In this document: piece after piece, positions 55,365 to 63,258 of the stretch | How positions within the stretch are numbered: the stretch's first letter is position 1 | How the letters are laid out: each line of letters starts with the position of its first letter | From: an uncultured Eubacteriales bacterium | GTDB taxonomy: Bacteria > Bacillota > Clostridia > Oscillospirales > CAG-272 | Direction of reading: 5' to 3' | Assembly: GCA_958414825.1 (NCBI GenBank) | Contig: CATYXQ010000006.1 | Span: 1 to 63,258, forward strand | Length of the DNA: 63,258 nucleotides | The notes under the pieces: generated by a model | What the model saw: only the letters and a program-made list of their open reading frames with translations | Told to the model about the DNA's origin: nothing | Databases searched by the model: none | Translations under genes and position numbers: made by a program

Positions 55365-55427
55365 ATGGTAATGAGATGGGATTTGAACCGCTACATTGAA
55401 GTCTATCATAAAAAAACGGAATCATGA
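55365..55427 (+). CDS. Possible 20-residue upstream ORF coupled to the PglF-like gene
   Basis: ATG 55365 follows GGGGG by 4 nt and opens 20 codons (MVMRWDLNRYIEVYHKKTES). It ends at TGA 55425-55427, overlapping the ATG of the next gene as ATGA. The downstream start has almost no Shine-Dalgarno of its own, so translational coupling is plausible. No family is recognised and it may simply be a coupling device or chance. Confidence 0.35.
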   Translation: MVMRWDLNRYIEVYHKKTES

Positions 55428-57337
55428 ACAGAAGAAAATTGACGCTGATGTTGATAGACGCTGCCATTATCCTGTTTGTCACGGCGGGAATTGCCGTGAT
55501 TTTCCCGAGTATCAGTTCGGTGTACATATCCGAAAGCAATATGTTCCTGAAAGTTTTGGTATTGGCGGTTTGTTTGCTTGCAATACGGTATGCTATGGGC
55601 GTCTACACCAGTATTTGGCGGTATGCAAATGTTCGTTCCTATGCAAATCTGATGATTTCCGACTTTATCGGCGGTTGCCTGTATGTGTTTTTGGGCAGGC
55701 TTTTTCCCGCGCTGAATCCGGGATTTGCGTATGCGGTCATCACAGTTATGGCGGTCATGCTTCTGACCATCGCCAGCAGACTCTGTTATCAATCGCTGTA
55801 TGCGTACCGAAACCGTGCACAGGAGTCACAGGCCGATCCGAAGCATAACAACAAAATCAATGTTGCCATTGTCGGCGCCGGAAACGTAGGCGCAACGCTC
55901 GCTGAAGAACTGTTGCGGAATCCGAGGGCATATTATCATCCTTATTGCTTTATAGATAACGATAAGAAAAAAGTAGGCAACAGTCTGCGGGGTATCAAAA
56001 TTTTGCCCGAAAACGACGGTACTGTGGAGCAACTGAAAAAAATGCCGGTGCAGGAAATCATTATAGCTTTGTCCACAGAGGATGCCAGCGCAAAAACTAA
56101 GTTATACGAGCGGTACAAGCAAACCGGATGCAAGGTAAAGCTGTATGATTTTACAAGAGAGTTTGCCGACATCGACAACGATAAACGTGTGATCCGTGAA
56201 TTCAAAATCGAGGATCTGCTGTTTCGAGACCCTATCGAACTGGGATCTGAATCTGTGAAGACTTTCTATCGCGATAAAATTATTCTTGTCACGGGCGGCG
56301 GCGGTTCTATTGGTTCTGAGCTTTGCCGTCAGATTGCAAAATGCCGTCCGAAAGAGTTGATTATTGTCGATATTTACGAAAACAATGCTTATGAAATTCA
56401 GCAGGAGTTGATCCGAACATACGGAAATCAACTAAAACTGACCGTTCTTATCGCGTCGGTCAGAGACTGTGAGCGAGTGGACAATATTTTCAATACGTAT
56501 CGCCCCGACGTTGTATTTCATGCCGCTGCGCATAAGCATGTGCCGTTGATGGAAAACAGCCCGATGGAAGCGATTAAAAACAATGTGTTCGGCACATACA
56601 ATACGGCAAACGCCGCTGAAAAATACGGCGTGAAGAAATTTATTTTGATTTCTACAGATAAAGCTGTTAATCCCACCAACGTTATGGGCGCGAGCAAACG
56701 GCTCTGCGAAATGATTATTCAGTGCCTCAAAGACAGCAAAACCGAATTTGCGGCGGTCCGTTTCGGAAATGTACTCGGCAGCAACGGCAGCGTGATTCCG
56801 CTGTTCAAGCAGCAAATTGCATCAGGCGGTCCGATTACGCTGACAGACAAACGAATTATCCGATACTTCATGACCATACCTGAAGCGGTGGGGCTTGTTA
56901 TGGAAACCGGCGTTCTCGCAATCGGCGGCGAGCTTTTTGTTCTCAATATGGGCAAGCCGATTAAAATACTTATGTTAGCTGAGAAAATGATCAGGCTGTC
57001 GGGCTTTGTACCCTATAAAGATATTGATATTGTGGAAGTCGGTCTGCGCAAGGGTGAGAAGTTATATGAGGAATTGCTGATTAAAACCGAGAAACTGGAT
57101 AAAACTGCCAACAATATGATCTTCATTGAGCGTGACAGGGCATACAGCCGGGAAGAAATCGAGCAAAAGCTGAGTGTTCTTGGTGAAGCTGCGCAGAGAA
57201 ACGACAGCGGCGCTGTTGTTCGTGCAGTTAAGGAGACGGTTCCGACTTTCTGCGATCCGGAAAAGCTGAATCGCACGGCGGAATTTTCGGATGAAATGAA
57301 GATGATACAAGAGGAGAGTGAAGCGGTGCATATATGA
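55424..57337 (+). CDS. Membrane-bound UDP-sugar 4,6-dehydratase (PglF/CapD-like)
   Basis: This 637-residue protein has four N-terminal membrane helices (about 8-140), a first Rossmann domain (NVAIVGAGNVGATLAEELL, about 145-260), and a C-terminal SDR dehydratase domain from about 285 (LVTGGGGSIGSELCRQI). The catalytic region reads STDKAVNPTNVMGASKR, where Met replaces the usual Tyr, as in PglF-type UDP-GlcNAc 4,6-dehydratases. It probably makes UDP-4-keto-6-deoxy-GlcNAc for the aminotransferase downstream. Its start depends on the ATGA overlap with a small upstream ORF. Confidence 0.9.
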   Translation: MNRRKLTLMLIDAAIILFVTAGIAVIFPSISSVYISESNMFLKVLVLAVCLLAIRYAMGVYTSIWRYANVRSYANLMISDFIGGCLYVFLGRLFPALNPGFAYAVITVMAVMLLTIASRLCYQSLYAYRNRAQESQADPKHNNKINVAIVGAGNVGATLAEELLRNPRAYYHPYCFIDNDKKKVGNSLRGIKILPENDGTVEQLKKMPVQEIIIALSTEDASAKTKLYERYKQTGCKVKLYDFTREFADIDNDKRVIREFKIEDLLFRDPIELGSESVKTFYRDKIILVTGGGGSIGSELCRQIAKCRPKELIIVDIYENNAYEIQQELIRTYGNQLKLTVLIASVRDCERVDNIFNTYRPDVVFHAAAHKHVPLMENSPMEAIKNNVFGTYNTANAAEKYGVKKFILISTDKAVNPTNVMGASKRLCEMIIQCLKDSKTEFAAVRFGNVLGSNGSVIPLFKQQIASGGPITLTDKRIIRYFMTIPEAVGLVMETGVLAIGGELFVLNMGKPIKILMLAEKMIRLSGFVPYKDIDIVEVGLRKGEKLYEELLIKTEKLDKTANNMIFIERDRAYSREEIEQKLSVLGEAAQRNDSGAVVRAVKETVPTFCDPEKLNRTAEFSDEMKMIQEESEAVHI

Positions 57338-57800
57338 CGGCGTATACCGTTAGGATGAACTGTTACAAATCATTGGTTTGAACGGTGGGACAGCCGTGCG
57401 GTCAACTACTTTATCGCTCGGCTATTTGTCATACTGTAAAGGAAAAACAAGTAATATGATGATTACATAAAAACCGGACATATCGGATTGATACAATGCA
57501 ATATAAGGTTTTGCGTAGTTTGTAATGCGAAAGTATCCGGACTTTTGTTATTTTAGGAATGCAGTAATCCATCCAATACTCTTGCAGAAAGAGGTAAATA
57601 ATGACCATCACATTGTTTCTTCTGTCTGTGCTGAGGTGGAACTTTTGTGATTGAATTGAAACTATTTCAAGCATCCAAGGCAAAGGTCGATCCGAGTGCC
57701 GATTTGGGCAAAAGAGCATAAGCAGAAATTTGCCGCAGAGCCGAGTTTTTGTTGATTGATAATTGAACGTTTAAGGAAAACAGAGAGGTATTATAGCATT
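57338..57800. other. Intergenic region inside the polysaccharide locus
   Basis: These 463 bp hold no supported gene. One short frame (57646-57720, about 24 codons, ending KVDPSADLGKRA) may be a remnant; it matches nothing recognised. Base composition changes here: genes upstream are GC-richer in codon third positions than those downstream. Confidence 0.4.
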
Positions 57801-59018
57801 ATGTCGGAACATACAAGCATGATCCCGTTTAGTCCGCCCGATATTTCGGAGGCAGAAATAAACGAGGTCGCCGAGGCGCTTCGCTCAGGGTGGATCACCA
57901 CGGGTCCGAGGACAAAGCAACTTGAGAAACAGATAGCTGAATGGGTTAGCACAGAGAAATGTGTTTGTCTTAATTCACAGACGGCTTGTGCGGAGATGGT
58001 TCTGCGTGTGCTTGGTGTTGGAAGTGGCGATGAAATTTGTGTCCCTGCGTACACTTACACCGCCTCTGCGTCTATCATTGACCACGTTGGTGCAACAATC
58101 GTGATGATCGACTGTCAGAAGGACAGCTTTGAGATGGACTACGATGCGCTTGAAAAGGCTATTACCGAGAATACAAAGACGATTATTCCCGTTGACCTCG
58201 GCGGTGTGCCTTGTGATTACGACCGCATTTTTGAAATTGTGGAGGGTAAAAAGCATCTGTTCAAGCCCTCGAATGATATTCAAAAAGCGATTGGCAGAAT
58301 TGCAGTTTGTGCCGACACAGCTCATGCTTTCGGTGCAAAATACCACGGCAAGATGATTGGCAGTATCGCGGATTTTTCGAGTTTCAGTTTTCACGCAGTA
58401 AAGAATTTTACGACTGCTGAGGGTGGTGCATTGACGTGGAGAAAGATAGATGGTATCAGCAACGAGGATATATATCATCAGTTGCAACTGCTTAGTCTGC
58501 ACGGTCAATCTAAGGATGCTCTCGCTAAGACAAAGCTGGGGGCGTGGGAATACGATATTGTCGGTACTTGGTATAAATGCAATATGACCGACGTTGCGGC
58601 GGCGATGGGGCTTAAACAGTTTGAACGTTACCCAGATATGCTTGCTCGCAGAAAAGAGATTATCGAAAAATACAATAGGGCTTTCAAATCTCTTGGTGTG
58701 GAAGTACTTGACCATTATAACGATGAACATGAATCGTCCGGCCATCTTTATATCACTCGTGTTCCTAACATCACACTGGAACAGAGAAACGAGATCATCA
58801 TAAAAATGGCAGAGCAAGGCGTTGCTTGCAACGTACACTACAAGCCGTTGCCGCTGCATACGGCGTATAAAAACTTGGGATTTGACATCAAGGATTATCC
58901 CAACGCCTACGCTCATTTTGCAAATGAGATTACACTGCCGCTTCATACTTGTCTGACGGATGGAGATGTGGCGTATGTGATTGAAAAATATGTTGAGATA
59001 TTGAGAGAGTATATATAA
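57801..59018 (+). CDS. DegT/DnrJ/EryC1/StrS-family aminotransferase (PglE-like)
   Basis: This 405-residue PLP enzyme has GWITTGPRTKQLE near 30, AYTYTASASII near 82, and the PLP lysine in FSFHAVKNFTTAEGG near 200. It would add an amino group to the 4-keto sugar from the PglF-like enzyme, giving a UDP-4-amino-4,6-dideoxy sugar. GAGAGG lies 12 nt before ATG 57801. Codon use is more AT-rich than in the upstream genes. Confidence 0.9.
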   Translation: MSEHTSMIPFSPPDISEAEINEVAEALRSGWITTGPRTKQLEKQIAEWVSTEKCVCLNSQTACAEMVLRVLGVGSGDEICVPAYTYTASASIIDHVGATIVMIDCQKDSFEMDYDALEKAITENTKTIIPVDLGGVPCDYDRIFEIVEGKKHLFKPSNDIQKAIGRIAVCADTAHAFGAKYHGKMIGSIADFSSFSFHAVKNFTTAEGGALTWRKIDGISNEDIYHQLQLLSLHGQSKDALAKTKLGAWEYDIVGTWYKCNMTDVAAAMGLKQFERYPDMLARRKEIIEKYNRAFKSLGVEVLDHYNDEHESSGHLYITRVPNITLEQRNEIIIKMAEQGVACNVHYKPLPLHTAYKNLGFDIKDYPNAYAHFANEITLPLHTCLTDGDVAYVIEKYVEILREYI

Positions 59019-59039
59019 TTATAATCGGAGGTTTGGGGA

Positions 59040-59511
59040 TTGTATTCGGGACGCAAGCTGAGTAAATTTAATATTGCAGGACTTAAAAATGTGTCTGACA
59101 TTCTTTACGAATGCGGAAAGGATATGGCAAAAAAGTATGATTTGCATCATTGGGACAATTCCCATATTAAAAATTATATAATAGTTGCTCTATGTGCTTT
59201 GAAAAACGACACTTATTTGGTATATAGCGAAAAAACACCTGTGGCGACATTTCAGGTACGGAGAAAAGAGCAATCGTTTTTATTTCAAAAATTAGCAACT
59301 TCCCCCGCGTTTTCCGGAAAAGGTATTGGAAAGTTATTGCCTAACCGAAATCGAACGTTTGGCAAAAGAAAATGGCTGCGCAGAGGTTATTTGCGAGGTT
59401 TATGACAATAGCTAACATGCAAAAAGCTTTTATGAACATAGAGGATATGCGATTTATGGAGCGGCAGAAACCTTAAAATACAAGGAATGGAAAATGCGGA
59501 AAGAAATTTGA
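59040..59511 (+). pseudogene. Broken GNAT acetyltransferase
   Basis: The first 100 codons (TTG 59040, GGAGG upstream) encode a GNAT start that ends FSGKGIGK, the acetyl-CoA loop. After AAG TTA TT at about 59330 the frame is lost by an apparent one-base insertion; the +1 frame continues CLTEIERLAKENGCAEVIC. A TAA then interrupts that frame after DNS at about 59412, and HAKSFYEHRGYAIYGA runs on to TGA 59509-59511. The conserved FYEHRGY shows that both pieces are one gene. Two lesions make it a pseudogene unless the insertion is a sequencing error. Confidence 0.82.
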
Positions 59512-59518
59512 GGATACT

Positions 59519-60712
59519 ATGAAAAAAATACTGATAATCGGTGCAGGTTTTTTACAGAGCTATGTTATTAAAAAAGCTAAAAGCATGGGTTATGAAACAC
59601 TGGCAGTAGATGCCGATCCGTATGCGGTCGGCTTTCAGTTTGCAGACAAGCACGAAGTTATCAATATCGTAGATGAAAAGGCTTGTCTTGCCTATGCACA
59701 GAGAGAAAATATCGATGGTGTTTTGACCGCCGCAACCGATTACGGTGTTTTGACTGCCGCCTATATAGCGAAAGAAATGCACCTTGGCGGACTTGATTAC
59801 GATGTTGCAAAACTGATAAAAAACAAGTACAAGGTACGAAAGCGTTTGTTTGAGGCAAAAGTTGACGATACGGAGCAAGCCTATGAGGTTGACGAAAATA
59901 CGGATATTAACACCCTTTGTGAGAAGCTGACTTTTCCTGTTATGGTCAAACCTTGTGATGGTTCGGGAAGCCGTGGTGCTGCTCGTGTAGATGAAGTATC
60001 GCAATTTGCCGATGCTTGCAAAAAAGCTATGGCAGCGTCTATTACCCATCGTGCTGAAGTAGAAACCTTTATTGTCGGCAAAGAATACGGTGCGGAAACG
60101 CTCGTGGCGAACGGAAAGATAAATGTTCTTGGAATTATGCGAAAGTGGATGACAAAGCCACCGTACTATGCTGAGCTTGGACACGCTATTCCGACTGATT
60201 TACCTTATGAGGTAGAAGAAAGAGCGAAGCAGTGTGTTGAAAGTGCAATTAAGGCACTCGGCGTAAATTTCGGCTCTGTAAATATGGATATGCTCATTAC
60301 TGCCGAGGGCAAGATACATATTATCGACATCGGTGCAAGAATGGGCGGCAATATGATCGGTCCCTGTATTATTCCATATGGAACGGGTGTGGATTATATG
60401 GCAAATATGATTCGCAATGCCGTTGGCGATGAGGTCGATTTGACGCCCTGCAACAAGAGTACAGTAGCTACTCGCCTGCTCGCTTTCGGGGACGGAGTTG
60501 TAAAGCAGCTTCCTGATTTTGAAAAGCTTGAAAAAGAGTATGGCGTTGAGATTTATCATCATTTAGAGATTGGTCAGACCGTGAGAGAATACCACACCAA
60601 TCTTGACGGTTGTGGATATATCGTTGCAAGGGCAGACGATATTGAAACGGCAATAGCAAATGCGGAAAAAGTATTGAAACTGATAGAAAAGACTATTTTT
60701 ATGATAGATTGA
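59519..60712 (+). CDS. ATP-grasp carboxylate-amine ligase family protein
   Basis: This 397-residue protein has a PurK/CarB-like N-terminal fold (KKILIIGAGFLQSYVIKKA), the ATP-grasp core (FPVMVKPCDGSGSRGA near 145), and the metal-binding VNMDMLITAEGKIHIIDIGARMGGN region (residues with IDIGARMGGN). It would join a carboxylate to an amine using ATP. In this locus it could acylate the amino sugar with an amino acid or similar acid; that is inferred from position. It starts 7 nt after the broken acetyltransferase. Confidence 0.82.
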   Translation: MKKILIIGAGFLQSYVIKKAKSMGYETLAVDADPYAVGFQFADKHEVINIVDEKACLAYAQRENIDGVLTAATDYGVLTAAYIAKEMHLGGLDYDVAKLIKNKYKVRKRLFEAKVDDTEQAYEVDENTDINTLCEKLTFPVMVKPCDGSGSRGAARVDEVSQFADACKKAMAASITHRAEVETFIVGKEYGAETLVANGKINVLGIMRKWMTKPPYYAELGHAIPTDLPYEVEERAKQCVESAIKALGVNFGSVNMDMLITAEGKIHIIDIGARMGGNMIGPCIIPYGTGVDYMANMIRNAVGDEVDLTPCNKSTVATRLLAFGDGVVKQLPDFEKLEKEYGVEIYHHLEIGQTVREYHTNLDGCGYIVARADDIETAIANAEKVLKLIEKTIFMID

Positions 60713-60722
60713 GGTGCGAGAT

Positions 60723-61451
60723 ATGGGTAAGCACGAAAATGAAAATATTGTGAACGTAGAGGAACTTTATGAAAGCAGCAAAGAAAAGAAAAAGTATAAA
60801 AGTTTTTATCAAATTTTTTTGAAACGTTTTTTTGATATATTGCTTTGTATTATTATCCTCCCCTTTATTTTACTGATAACAGTTCCGATCACAATAGCAA
60901 TTAAAATTGAAGACGGGGGACCGATTTTCTATAAATCTCGCCGACTCGGAAAAGGCTTCAACGAATTTAATATGCTTAAATTCCGTTCTATGAAAGTAAA
61001 TGCTCCTGACCTCAGAAATGATGATGGCAGCACATACAATTCACAGAGCGATAGCCGTGTAACTCGTATTGGTCGTTTTATTCGTGAAACAAGCCTTGAT
61101 GAACTGCCGCAGTGTTTCAATGTACTGTTCGGACACATGAGCCTGATAGGTCCACGTGCGGGCGATGTGGAATCAAAAGATACATACGAGGAAGATGAAA
61201 AAGATAAAATGCTCGTTCGCCCCGGTATCAGCGGATATACGCAGGCATATTACCGAAACAATTTGGGAGTAAGAGAAAAAAGACTTTACGATGCTTGGTA
61301 TGCACACAATGTTTCCATTTGGCTTGATATAAAGATTATTTTCAAGACTATAGTGACTGTTTTAAAAAGAGAAAATGTTTATACGAATAACGAGCCGGCT
61401 GAGGGTAAAGTTGAGGAAAAAAAAGTGCCGCAGGAGGCTACAAATGAGTAA
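60723..61451 (+). CDS. Initiating undecaprenyl-phosphate sugar transferase (PglC/WcaJ-like)
   Basis: This 242-residue monotopic phosphoglycosyl transferase has one membrane-inserted helix (FFDILLCIIILPFILLITV, about 32-55), GPIFYKSRRLGKG, the catalytic Asp-Glu in SLDELPQ, and SLIGPRAG. It moves the sugar-1-phosphate onto undecaprenyl phosphate, starting the glycan. GAGGTG lies 6 nt before ATG 60723. The C-terminal 25 residues are a charged tail. Its stop overlaps the next ATG by 8 nt. Confidence 0.9.
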   Translation: MGKHENENIVNVEELYESSKEKKKYKSFYQIFLKRFFDILLCIIILPFILLITVPITIAIKIEDGGPIFYKSRRLGKGFNEFNMLKFRSMKVNAPDLRNDDGSTYNSQSDSRVTRIGRFIRETSLDELPQCFNVLFGHMSLIGPRAGDVESKDTYEEDEKDKMLVRPGISGYTQAYYRNNLGVREKRLYDAWYAHNVSIWLDIKIIFKTIVTVLKRENVYTNNEPAEGKVEEKKVPQEATNE

Positions 61452-62586
61452 AATACTGTTTATTTCCAACATCTCAAACAGAATAGACATCTTTGTTATG
61501 GCAAGTATAGCAGCGGCTCATAGCTTGGATATAGATTTTTATCAAGCGGCAAATTGGCAGAATGTTGAAAAGTCGCAAATTGAAGCTGATGAAAAAGCGT
61601 ATAACATTAAAATCAAAAGCGTTCCGATTTCAAGAAATCCACTTGCGAAAACGAATTTAACTGCATATAAAGAGCTTGTTGATTTTATAAAGCAGGAGCG
61701 TATTGATTATATACATTGTAACACTCCTACCGGCGGCATTCTCGGACGGTTAGCGGGCAAGAAATGCAAGGTAAAAAAGGTTATTTACCAAGCACACGGT
61801 TTTCATTTCTACAAGGGTGCGCCAAAGAAGAATTGGCTTGTATACTACCCCGTTGAAAAATGGCTTGCTCATTACACCGATGCGCTGATTACAATCAATA
61901 GTGAGGATTTCGAGCTTGCAAAAACAAAATTTAAACTTCGCAAGAATGGTAAAGTTTATTATGTTCCCGGTGTTGGGATTGATACTATGCAGTATAATCT
62001 TAATGAAATCATTCGTGAAGAAAAGCGTTTAGAACTTGGCATTTCCCTTGATGCATTTGTGCTGGTTTCTGTAGGGGAACTTAACGCAAATAAAAATAAC
62101 AGTGTGATTGTTTCTGCTATGGAAAAGTTGAAAAGCAAGACTATTCACTACATTTTATGCGGTGTTGGTGAAAAGCAAGCAGAATTGCAAGAACAAGCTG
62201 ACAAAGCAGGTTTGCACGATAATGTGCATTTCTTGGGTTATAGAAATGATGTGAAAGAGTTGTATAAAGTTACCGATTGTTTTGTAATGCCCTCATTCCG
62301 AGAGGGACTTTCGCGCTCCATTATGGAGGCTATGGCGAGTGGCTTGCCTTGCGTGGTTAGCAAAATTCGTGGTAACAAGGATTTGGTGGTAGAAAATAAA
62401 GGTGGTTTTCTCTGTGAGCCGACAGATAGTGATAGTTTTGCGGAAGCAATCGGCTCGCTTTGTAATAATAAATCGTTATGCGAGGAAATGAGCCGATTTA
62501 ATAAGACAAGAATCAAAGAATTTGATGTGTCGGTGGTAGAGAAAGAGTTGAGGAATATTTATGCCGAAATTTTAGGAGAAGTCTGA
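61444..62586 (+). CDS. Family 4 glycosyltransferase
   Basis: This 380-residue GT-B enzyme has the N-terminal KILFISNISNRIDIF, and the C-terminal nucleotide-sugar site EGLSRSIMEAMASGLPCVVS with the E-x7-E motif. It likely adds the second sugar of the repeat unit. GGAGG lies 7 nt before ATG 61444. It overlaps the sugar transferase by 8 nt, so the two are translated together. Confidence 0.9.
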   Translation: MSKILFISNISNRIDIFVMASIAAAHSLDIDFYQAANWQNVEKSQIEADEKAYNIKIKSVPISRNPLAKTNLTAYKELVDFIKQERIDYIHCNTPTGGILGRLAGKKCKVKKVIYQAHGFHFYKGAPKKNWLVYYPVEKWLAHYTDALITINSEDFELAKTKFKLRKNGKVYYVPGVGIDTMQYNLNEIIREEKRLELGISLDAFVLVSVGELNANKNNSVIVSAMEKLKSKTIHYILCGVGEKQAELQEQADKAGLHDNVHFLGYRNDVKELYKVTDCFVMPSFREGLSRSIMEAMASGLPCVVSKIRGNKDLVVENKGGFLCEPTDSDSFAEAIGSLCNNKSLCEEMSRFNKTRIKEFDVSVVEKELRNIYAEILGEV

Positions 62587-62693
62587 AAATAAGATTTTCA
62601 AGAGAACAATTTAAAATCGCTCCAATAATGTCCTTTTCGGCTTATGCCACAACTCCACAAAGAAAGGAAATAACTTTTTCTCTGGAAAAAGTT

Positions 62694-63258
62694 ATGGTCA
62701 TAAATATGAAAATATTGCACTTGCTTCAAAGCAATCGTTTTTCAGGAGCCGAGAATGTGGTCTGTCAAATTATTGGTATGTTAAAAAATGAATCGGATAT
62801 TGAGATGGTATATTGTAGCCGTGACGGACAAATCAGAGAGGCATTAAAAGAACGAAACATACAATTTGAGCCAATCCAGGAGCTTTCTGCAAAAGAAGTA
62901 AAAAGAATTATAAAAAAATGCAAACCTGATATTATTCATGCCCACGATATGAGAGCAGGTTTTGTTGCCGCGCGTGCTTGCGGAAAAACACAGCTGATTT
63001 CTCATATTCACAATAATAATTTTGACTCCAGAGGTTTGTCGCTAAAATCGATTGCATATTTTGGGGCAGCAGCAAAAGCAAAGCATATCTTTTGGGTATC
63101 TCAAAGTTCTTTTAAAGGTTATGCGTTCCATAAAGCCTTGAAGGATAAAAGCACCGTATTATATAACATTATCAATGTTGAGGAATTGTACAGAAAAATG
63201 GAAGCTGACAGCAACAGCTATGATTATGACGTAATCTATATCGGAAGATTGACCCGCC
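62694..63258 (+). CDS. Glycosyltransferase, family 4-like, N-terminal part (partial at window end)
   Basis: The frame is open from ATG 62694 (or ATG 62706, MKILHLLQSNRFSGAENV) to the window edge, about 188 codons. The N-terminus with FSGAENV, PDIIHAHDMRAG and the linker VIYIGRLTR is a GT-B glycosyltransferase of the GT4 kind. The C-terminal sugar-nucleotide half lies outside the window. It continues the polysaccharide operon 107 nt after the previous gene. Confidence 0.85.
   Translation, partial: MVINMKILHLLQSNRFSGAENVVCQIIGMLKNESDIEMVYCSRDGQIREALKERNIQFEPIQELSAKEVKRIIKKCKPDIIHAHDMRAGFVAARACGKTQLISHIHNNNFDSRGLSLKSIAYFGAAAKAKHIFWVSQSSFKGYAFHKALKDKSTVLYNIINVEELYRKMEADSNSYDYDVIYIGRLTR

Overview
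The window looks like a chromosomal segment of an anaerobic member of the Clostridia (Firmicutes), about 50% GC by eye. Support: two T-box leaders, a tandem glycine riboswitch, AddAB instead of RecBCD, an AspRS/GatCAB indirect route to Asn-tRNA, an NfnAB transhydrogenase, FeoAB, a flavodiiron protein with rubredoxin, split transketolase, and many TTGACA-17-TATAAT promoters with strong Shine-Dalgarno sites. Species cannot be named from sequence alone. No rRNA, tRNA, CRISPR array, transposase or phage gene was seen.

Layout. 1-10 kb: redox and central metabolism (SDR, iron alcohol dehydrogenase, NfnAB, FeoAB on the minus strand, RlmA-type rRNA methylase, GT2, malic enzyme). 10-14 kb: YifB ATPase, an AT-rich gap with four DnaA-box-like sequences, and dxs. 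14-18.6 kb (minus): a complete agmatine deiminase operon (ptcA-aguD-aguA-arcC), which makes ATP and putrescine from agmatine. 19-20.7 kb: a sialidase-fold exported protein. 20.8-26.3 kb (minus): a T-box with Asn specifier AAC, then an AspRS-GatC fusion, gatA and gatB. 26.4-29.2 kb: metNIQ behind a leader holding a Met-codon-rich 23-codon ORF and two terminator-like hairpins, a candidate ribosome-mediated attenuator. 29.4-31.2 kb: a Trp T-box and stand-alone trpB2. 31.4-33.6 kb (minus): an Eis-like GNAT, and a glycine-riboswitch-controlled YadS/TRIC-type membrane protein. 33.7-36 kb: a flavodiiron/flavin reductase/rubredoxin fusion plus a 51-residue rubredoxin. 36-47.6 kb (minus): an epimerase, split transketolase, cysK, addBA and a membrane coiled-coil protein. 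47.8-53.8 kb: a heparinase II/III-like protein, an orphan type IIA topoisomerase B subunit, an acyltransferase and a divergent AraC regulator. 54.2 kb to the end: a surface polysaccharide locus (nucleotidyltransferase, PglF-like dehydratase, PglE-like aminotransferase, broken GNAT, ATP-grasp ligase, initiating sugar transferase, glycosyltransferases) that becomes visibly more AT-rich after about 57.3 kb.

How it fits together. Amino-acid supply is controlled by RNA at four loci, each with its own device: Asn T-box, Trp T-box, glycine riboswitch, and the proposed Met leader-peptide attenuator. The last is the strongest candidate for something undescribed. The AspRS-GatC fusion covalently joins the enzyme that makes Asp-tRNA(Asn) to the amidotransferase that converts it, and the whole operon is read out by uncharged tRNA(Asn). 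Iron and redox functions (Nfn, Feo, FDP, rubredoxins, Fe-ADH) fit a fermentative anaerobe that must detoxify O2 or NO.
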